This document shows, piece after piece, positions 56,975 through 64,000 of a stretch of 64,000 nt of DNA. The position numbers and the translations under genes were made by a program. Every line of letters starts with the position of its first letter. Within the stretch, counting starts at the first letter, position 1. A model generated the notes under the pieces. The model searched no databases. It saw only the letters and a list, made by a program, of their open reading frames with translations, and was not told the DNA's origin. This DNA comes from Cyanophora paradoxa (taxonomy: Eukaryota > Glaucocystophyceae > Cyanophorales > Cyanophoraceae), in assembly GCA_004431415.1 (NCBI GenBank), contig QPMI01000514.1, positions 1 to 64,000 on the forward strand, given 5' to 3'.

Positions 56975-58970
56975 TCAAGGCGGGGCGATGAGTGAGGGGA
57001 CTAGGCGGACCGGCGGGGCCGCCTCTGCGGCCGAGCCCCCGCCTTCGGGCCCTGCCGCGTCCTCTCTCCGAGGCTGCGCGCCGTGCGCGGGTGGCACCGC
57101 CGCTGGCTGCTCCCCCCCAGCGGAGATCGGTGTCACCTCCACCGCCCCCTCATCCTCCGCCGCCGCCGCAGCGGCCTCCGTCGCCGCCCGGTCCCCGGGC
57201 GGGTCAGGCGTGTCGAGCCGCAGGACGGGCGGGGGTACCGCAACCGGCGGCGGCCGCTTCTCCGGAACGAACGCCGGGGCCCGCGCTGGCAGCGGCCGCT
57301 CGGGCCTCGGCGGCCGGCAGAGGCCCCCGCACGCCCCATGCGCCCGCTGCGCCCCGCTCAGGACGGAAAGGAAGGGGGAACAAGGCGGCAAGGTACCACG
57401 AATTCGATCTCGCGGTCTATGCACTCCTTGTACGTGGCGTCGACCACGCCGAGCCCGCCGGCCGCCGCCATGGCCTGGCGGACGTTCGCGGCGAATTGGT
57501 CCACGTTCGCCTTCTCCCCCTCCGTGGGGGTATAGGGCGTCAGCTCCAGGATCTGGAGGGGTACAGGGTGAGAGGAGGGAGAACGGAGGGCGGACGCGGG
57601 GTTGGGGGTTACGGACGCGCCTCGATGCGGGTCCACCAGGAGAGGAGGAGGCGGAGTAGGTGCCAGTGGGCGGCTACCCCCCACCAGGCTGCCGGCGGGG
57701 AGCCGCCTCAGGGCGGGCCTGCGCGATCGCAAGGCGCGGCTCGGCCGGACGGGGCCGCGCCTGCATTCAGGTTCCGGTGGGGGTACCGAATCACGACGGG
57801 CAGCACGGGCACGCCCGGCGCGAAGGCGCCGCGGTTGAAGCGAACTGCGGGGTAAGGTGAGCCGCGCATCGGACGCGGCGGGGGGTACAGCGCACTGAGC
57901 TTGCGGCCCGTGGTCGTCGTGCCTTCGGGAAAGATGACGATGGGGGGCAGGTCTGGCGGGGCGGGTCCCGCGCTTCAGGTGGGTACGAATGCGTTCACGG
58001 GGCCCAACGGCGTACCCTCCTGGGCGGTGGCGCGGCGCTTGAGCGCCTCAAGGACCGCCTGCCTCGCCCCGGGGTCCTTGCGGTCCACAAAAATCGACTG
58101 CAGGCTCGAGATCACGAAGCCTATCAGGGGTACACGGGAGAGCTCGATCTGCGAAAGGATCAGCCACAAGGGGGGAGGCGGAATCGGGGGGAGGGAGGTG
58201 GGGGTATGGCGCGCCTTCGCGACGCCGCCGCAGCTCCAGAAGTAGAGCACGAGGAGTGCGTCCAAGTACGAGACCTGCGGTAACCCTCAGGGGGGGCGGG
58301 GGCTGCAGGCGCCGGCGGGAGGGGGGTACGTGGTTGGCGACGATGATGCGGGGCAGGTCCCGGCGGGGCAGGGGTCGGGCGCCGGGGGCGTACTTGTGCC
58401 TGAGCAGGCCCGGCCAGCAGCCCAGGCAGAACAGGGCTGTGCGGGAGTAGGCTGCAGGAGAACGGTGGAAGATTAGCGGAGGCGGCAGGCTGCAGCGGGG
58501 GCGGCGGGCGCACCGACGGAGGCGCCGCGGACGAGGGAGCGGCGCCAGGGGGCCAGCGGCTCGAAGGGGGAGACCTTGCAGCCGAGCGACGCGACGCGTA
58601 TCACGAGGACGAAGAGCAGGCTCGTGAAGAGGAAGAGGAGGAGGCGGGGAAGGAAGAGGCAGGAGCCCAGCAGCGCCTTCGTGAGCGCCCACGGGCCGCA
58701 GCAGGCGTTCAGCGGGATCCAGGCCTCGTCGCTGCTCTCTGGGAGGCTGCGCCCAACGCGTGAGCTCAAGGGCACCCGCCGAGCAGGGCGCGCGCTGCAT
58801 GCGCCGGCGCCGGCGCACTGGATGTCGCTGGAGAGGTCGCCGCGGTGTGATGTGCCCGGCCACGGGGACTGCAGCGAGCGCTCAGGCGGAGTGCCGTGCC
58901 AGGGATCCGCGCAGCGCACCGTGGACTGCTGGGCCGGCGAGGGCGCCGGAGCGACCTTTAGCGAGGACAT
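56975..58970 (-). CDS. LPCAT-like lysophospholipid acyltransferase (PlsC family), multi-exon
   Basis: Starts MSSLKVAPAPSPAQQSTVRC. A membrane helix precedes the catalytic part (LLLFLFTSLLFVLVIRVASL). Motif I is IIVANH|VSYLDALLVLYFW (the catalytic His and Asp are on either side of an intron beginning GTACCCCCC, about 58340-58280). Motif II is PLIGFVISSLQSIFVDRKDP, motif III PPIVIFPEGTTTTGRKL (about 57905-57945), and then FNRGAFAPGVPVLPVVIRYP. The following LELTPYTPTEGEKANVDQFA and AANVRQAMAAAGGLGVVDAT are typical of LPCAT/LPEAT enzymes, which re-acylate lysophospholipids at the ER. A Pro/Ala-rich tail ends at 56975. One junction (after GGVAKA, near 58215) would need a GC-AG intron. Convergent with the AT-hook gene. 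Confidence 0.82.
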
Positions 58971-59295
58971 GTAGCTAACCTAGACTTGCCCAAACTCGCA
59001 GCTGTCCCAGTTGGCGGAGCTGGAGCGGCCAGCTGCCAGCTGGAGTTGGCGCTTCGCCAGCAGAGCAACCAGCGCGGCGCCTGCAGGTCAGGCTGCCATA
59101 CGGCTCTCGCCGAGCCCCTGGGGGCTGAAAGCAGAGCGTTTGGTTTTTTTTGGTTCGAGGGGTACGTGCTGTGGCGGGGCCTCAAAAGTTGATTCCCCTT
59201 GAAGTCTCCCCTGCTGCAGTGAGGATGGTGCGGGCGCGAGTTGCGTGACCTGACGAGCCGTGGTGGAACAGACAGCGCAGCGGATCTGGTGCGCA
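58971..59295. other. Divergent intergenic region, acyltransferase / cyclase
   Basis: About 325 bp separate the two divergent start codons. It contains palindromic GGAGCTGG/CCAGCTGCCAGCTGG words at 59018-59045. No gene seen. Confidence 0.4.
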
Positions 59296-62200
59296 ATGGA
59301 TCCAGCAGCGCCGTCACAGGGCGCTCCGCCCGCGTACGTGGCAGCCATGGTGTCAGGTCACGTCCAATGGATGAATCAGCCGGGCGAGCTCGAGATCCGG
59401 CCGAGCCAGACGAGTACCAGCACCAGCCCCACTGAAGCGTCGCCTCTACAGAAGCCCAGCAATGCAGCTGCAGAGCCGGATCCCATAAAGCTCGACGCTG
59501 ACGACCCCGATCGCCCAGCGTCTCGCGTGCCGGTGGGCCCCTGTCGATGCTGTACGCGGTCTAGATCTTCTCCGCGCGTACTTGGATGGAGGCGAGTTTC
59601 TCCCGCTCCTCGTGCGTCGTGTGACCGCCGGGGGTGTCGAATCAGCCGCGCAGGCTCCGATTCCACGACACGGGTATGGAGTGCGCGTTCCGGCAGCTCT
59701 GGGGTGCTCACTCCCTGGCGCGCTTCCGTTGGTGCCTAGCCGGTCTCGCCTTGGCGATTGCGCTCCACAGTAAGACGCTTTGATATTATCCCCATTCGTG
59801 CCGCGCCCTTCTCAGACTGGCCGGCGCGCAGTGGTGCGGCTCCAGAACCTCGGTGTACCCCTCGGCGACCCCGCCTCCCTCGCCACAATTGCCTCTTCAG
59901 CCCTCGCCGCGCTCGCGTTCGCCCTGTCCTTCGTCCCCCCTCTCGCCCGCTTCTGCCGTACCCGGAGCTGGCGCTGCCACATCTTTTCTCTGGCGAGCCC
60001 CCTTCCGAACAGCCGAGCAGCGCGTGCTCCCGCTTTCCCGCCGATTGACTCCGTACCCCCTTCCGCATCCCCCCAGGTCCTCACCGCCGTGACATGCGCG
60101 TTTATCGCTCGCGTACCCCACCACAGCTCCCCCCTTGAACTCTCCAACTTCGTCATCGGTGCCCCTCCCTCTCGCCCTCGCAACCGCGCAAGAAGTCATT
60201 TATCTTACCCCGCTTAGTGATGGTGTACCTCCTGGTTGCGGCGCTGAACGTACCCCTGCGGATCACCCTCCCCTACCTCGCCCTGATCACGGGGGCGCTG
60301 CTCGCGGTCCACCTGGCCGAGCCCGGACCCCGCCCCTTCTTCCTCGCTGTGCGTACCCCCTTCCGCATGTCCCCCCCCCGGCCCTGGATCGACGCGCCCG
60401 GCAGGCGATCCTGCTCGGCATCGTCCTGGCCCTTATATGCGGTCAGGCCTCCGCCGCCCCCCGCGCCCCCGAGCGGCCCGAGGCTGAAGCCTCCTCCGCC
60501 CACCCTGCAGCGTACATCACGGAGGAGCAGGCGAGGAGAACGTTCCTCCTCTCCCGAATCGTCGAGGCCGGCCGCGCCCCGCCGCCCCGCGCGCCGCGCC
60601 CCACTGAGAGGCGGCTGCGCGCAGAACGCGCGGGCCTCGGCCGAGCGGGCCAACACGCGCTCCGCGCTCATCCTCCAGGCGCGCCCTGCGAGCCGCGCGC
60701 CGCGAGCCGCGAGCCGCCTAGCCCGCCGGGGCCTTCCTCACGGGACGGCGGGGGGGCGGGCAGAACCTGCTGCCGGCGGACATCGCGGCGGAGCTCAAGC
60801 GCAACGACGTCGCCTCCATCAACCGCTGGTCCGCGCGTGCCCCGCCCCGCCCCCGCCCCCGCCCCCTGGGCCGACGGGGGGAGCGCGTCCCGCGGGGCCA
60901 GGCACGAGAGCGTCTCGGTGGCCTTCCTCGCCCTCTGCGAGGAGGAGGGCGGCGGGCGGGGGCGCGGCGGGGCGCGCGGCGGCGAGGAGGGCGGCGGGCG
61001 CTGGAACGCAGCGATGGCGGCGCTCGAGGCGCTGGCCGAGGCGCACGGCGTGCAGAAGATCAAGACCGTCGGCCCGACATCTTCATGGCCCGCCCCGCCC
61101 CGCCCCGAGCCCCGGCACGCACCGCTGCAACCTGACGACGCGCCGGGCGCCGGCCGGGGCGCAGGCGGTGGCGGGGCTCTCGGCGCCCGGCGCGGCGGCC
61201 CTGCCTCTGGGCCCCCGGACGAGGAGGCGCCCGGCGACTCCCTCCATACTGGCCCCGCCTCGTGCGTCCGCCCTCCGCTATGAGGGCGGCCGGCCCGCGC
61301 CGCGCACATCCCCTCATCCCCGGGCCCGGGGCGGGTGCGGGGAGAGCTGACGCGGGGGACCCCCCCTGGGGCGCCTCGGGCAGGGTGCGGTCGCTGGCCT
61401 CGCTGCAGCGCCTGCGGTTCGCCTCGCAGCGCCCGCCGGGCAGCCTCCGCGCCCAGCGCCCCTCCGCCTCCTCCGAGGGCTCCAGTTCTCGCTCCGGCCC
61501 GGCGCGGGGCGCGGGGTCGGCGTCGGGGCTCGGCTCCAGGCTCGGCGCGCCCCCTCTCCTCGCCCCGCCCGCGCCCTCGGCCTCCGAGCCCTCCCCGGTC
61601 CGTCCCGCCCCACTTCCCCAGACTTCAGCCCGGTGCGGAAGAACCCCACTTTTCAACTCCCCCCGCAGGACCGATCCCACCCGAGGCGCTTGGCTGCCTT
61701 TGCATGCGCCGCCGCCGCCGCCGCCGCCGGTGTGCCCCCTGCACCTCTACGTAGCATATCTCCCGTTTTTTGCCCTCAGCGCGCTCCGCTCGCCCGCCCT
61801 CGCAGCGGGCTCCTGCGGCGGACTGCGAGTCCGGGCCGGCCTCCACGTGTGCGCGCGCGCCCGTACCCCCCCCCCCACGTGGCGTGCACCCCGGATGGCT
61901 CGCGAGCGGGGTGCGCTGCAGGGGCCCGCTCGTCTCGGGGATACTCGGCTCGCGCCTCTTTTTTGACGTCTTCGGCGACGCGGTGCCCTCCCGCGCCCCT
62001 TTTGAGCAGAGCGACGGGCCCTGACCCGCACCCCTACTTCAGGTGAACGTCGCCCAGCGGATGTGCGTCACCGCCGAGCCCGGGTACACCGTATTCTCGG
62101 CCCGTCCTCGCCCCGGCGCCTCTGACCGCGCGGACCGCACCGCGCCCAGCTGCGTCCAGGCGTCCGCCGCGTTCCGGGAGGCGCTGCTCACGGCGTGCGG

Positions 62201-64000
62201 GCCGGCGCCGGGCGGCCCGCCCTTCTGCAAGCTCTCCCCCGAGCGGACCGTGCACGTGCGCCCCGCCGGCTGCTGCTCGTCGGGGCACGCGCGCACGCCC
62301 CGCGCCCCCCGCGCCTCGCCCACCGCACAGCAGGTGAAAGGCAAGGGGCCCATGGCGACGTGCGTCCTCGTGCCCCGGGCCGCCGCACACGACCGCGAGG
62401 GGTGCGCGCCGCGCCTGAGCTCCGGCTCTGTCTCTGCGGGGGCGAGCGCCGGCGCGCCGGCGATGTCGGAAATGGAGCCGCGCCCCTCGGCGCCGGCCGG
62501 CGCCGCGCCGCCCCAGCGCCGGCCCGAGCCCGCGGTGCGCCGGCGGCCGCGACGCCTCGCCCCCACTCACCGCTCTCGCCCTCACTCGCCGCTCCCTCCC
62601 ACCCCGGGCCCCTCGCCTCAGGCCGAGCCCTGGGTACAGCGCCGCCTGGCGCGCCTCCTCTTCCGCGGCGACGTCGTACCCCTCGCCTCCCCCGGGCCCC
62701 CGGTCCGCCCCCCAGCCCTCCCCGTCCCCCTCGCCCGGGGAGCAGGCGGCAGAACGTGCCCTCAGGCCGCAGCGTCGGTCACGGCCGCGGCCTCCGCCCC
62801 CTCGAGCGCCGCGGCCTCCGCCCCCTCGAGCGCCGGGGCCTCCGCGGATTCGAGCCCCCGGGGATTCTCGCATTCCAATCTCGGCTTCTCGGGTACCCCC
62901 CTTCTCCTCGTCCTCCGGCCTGGGCCTGACTGGGGCCAGATCTGGAGTCGGCGGCGGCGGCTGGGGACAGCTTCTCGGGACTGCGGGCCGCCGCCCCGCT
63001 CCCGCGGCCGCCCCCAGGCTCCCCCTCCGTGCGTCCGTCCGGCTCGAGCGCGCCGGTTACATCCCGCTCGCCTTGATCTCTCGCCGCGCGCCTCTCAGGG
63101 GGCGGACCGCCGCCGGGTGCGGCGCCTCTCCTCCGTCGCCCATCGCGTGCTCCGCCGCGCCTCGGCCTCCTCCCGCCCCGGACCCCGCCTCCACGACGAC
63201 CCCTCCGACACCGAGAGCGCTTGGTGCGCCCCTGTGCCCTTTCCCCCAGCTTGCCCCCTTCAGCGGCGTCTTTGCACAGGCGCGGGGAGCAGCACGAGCT
63301 CGCCGACTTGGCGCCGCGCCGGGGGGCCTCCCGCCTGGCGGGGCCCGCGCCCTTCGCCGACCCCGCCCGCGAGGCCGACGCGCGCCCTCCCGCCCCCCCG
63401 CCACCTCCCCTCCGCCCTCGCCGCTCACGATCGCCCCCGCCGCAGTTCTGGGCGAAGCGGCGGGCGGACGCGTGGCCCTCGCGGGCGCTCCTGCTCGGCA
63501 TGGCCTGCGTCACGGTCGCCTTCCCCCTGGTGCAGCTCGGCGTGAAGGCGCCGCTGATCCTGGACCGCGTCTTCGCGCGCTGCGGCCTGCCGCTGCCGGC
63601 CCTGCTCGCCGCGTTCGGGCTCTCGTGGCGGCCGCTCTTCGCGGGGCGGCACCGGCTCGTCGCCCACGCCGTCCTCCTCCCCTTCGTCGCCCTCCTCGGT
63701 GAGCGGCCCCGCCCCCCGCGCCCCCCGAGCCGGACCCCGAGACCCGGGGCGGGGCAGGCCTCTACTGGATCCACGACGTCGTCCTCGACGTCAACGCGCT
63801 CGTCAAGTCCGTCAGCAACGGCGACGCCACCGGTGCGCCCGCCGCCCGCCCGCCCCGCCCGCTCGCCCCCGCACACGCTCCGGCGGCCGAGACGCCGCGC
63901 CGACGCCCCGCCCCTTGCCGACCCCAGTCGCCTTCATCTTCGTCAACAACGCGTTCGCCCTCCGCTGGATCGAGGTGCGCCCGAGCGTACCCCCCCACGC
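59296..64000 (+). CDS. Membrane class III adenylyl/guanylyl cyclase, 5' part (runs off the window)
   Basis: Proposed start MDPAAPSQGAPPAYVAAMVS. Multi-exon, with C-rich introns often starting GTACCCC or GTGCCC. The N-terminal membrane region includes MECAFRQLWGAHSLARFRWC and LAGLALAIAL (59680-59770), LAALAFALSFVPPLARF, MVYLLVAALNVPLRITL and AILLGIVLALICG (60400-60440). The cytosolic part has NLLPADIAAELKRNDVASIN (60766-60830), the usual lead into a cyclase domain. Next come AMAALEALAEAHGVQKIKTV (to 61068), VAGLSAPG, RLFFDVFGDAVNVAQRMCVT with AEPG (61953-62090, across an intron) and RT|VKGKGPMATCVLV (62250-62375). From 63450 a second membrane region begins (ALLLGMACVTVAFPLVQLGV). The expected FxDIxGFT metal site reads SVSVAFLALCEEE, and the GDxFMA Asp site is offset by 2 nt. 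A second catalytic domain may lie beyond 64000. Confidence 0.78.

Overview
The window is nuclear DNA of a GC-rich, intron-containing unicellular eukaryote, most likely an alga or other protist. The host genes have short introns (about 55-75 nt where I could resolve them) with GT...AG ends. The encoded families are a Dictyostelium tag-like S8 protease, a GH5-CBM2 cellulase, an LPCAT-type acyltransferase and a multi-span class III nucleotide cyclase. I cannot name the species. No rRNA or tRNA gene was recognised.

Region 1 (1-2369) is GC-rich repetitive host DNA that ends in a frameshifted BTB-BACK gene remnant. Region 2 (2370-29109) is a 26.7-kb, lower-GC, intron-free integrated virus or transposon of the Polinton/Maverick, virophage and Polinton-like-virus world. 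It is bounded by a perfect 6-bp target duplication (AACCAT) and terminal inverted repeats of 900/901 bp that differ by one base. Region 3 (29110-32450) is repeat-rich host DNA without recognised genes. Two diverged inverted-repeat arms (820-1626 and 30096-30576) bracket the insertion, so the element appears to sit inside an older inverted-repeat structure.

The element carries a full set of genes. Integration: a retroviral-type DD35E integrase. Replication: a protein-primed-type family B DNA polymerase with a composite zinc-finger/EndoVII-like N-terminus and apparently dead exonuclease motifs, plus a primase-polymerase/SF3 helicase. Particle: a double-jelly-roll major capsid protein, two paralogous minor capsid (penton-type) proteins transcribed divergently, and an FtsK/HerA packaging ATPase. 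Attachment: a leftward block of fibre proteins with phage-like H-x-H repeats and a C1q-like tip, with the main fibre gene split by a one-base frameshift. Also present are an HNH-AP2 homing endonuclease, a small AT-hook protein and several small orphan proteins. No maturation protease was found. A shared AT-rich motif (ATTTTCTCAGC-like) lies 10-40 nt before many start codons, and a 91-bp hairpin occurs five times.

Region 4 (32451-64000) holds host genes. They are a long cysteine-rich membrane protein locus (-), an S8 subtilase (-), a secreted GH5-CBM2 endoglucanase (-), a small membrane-protein locus (-), an alanine-repeat protein with four AT-hooks and an organelle-type presequence (+), an LPCAT-like acyltransferase (-) and the 5' part of a membrane nucleotide cyclase (+) that runs off the window. 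Exon boundaries are given where the reading frame forces them; elsewhere spans are approximate.
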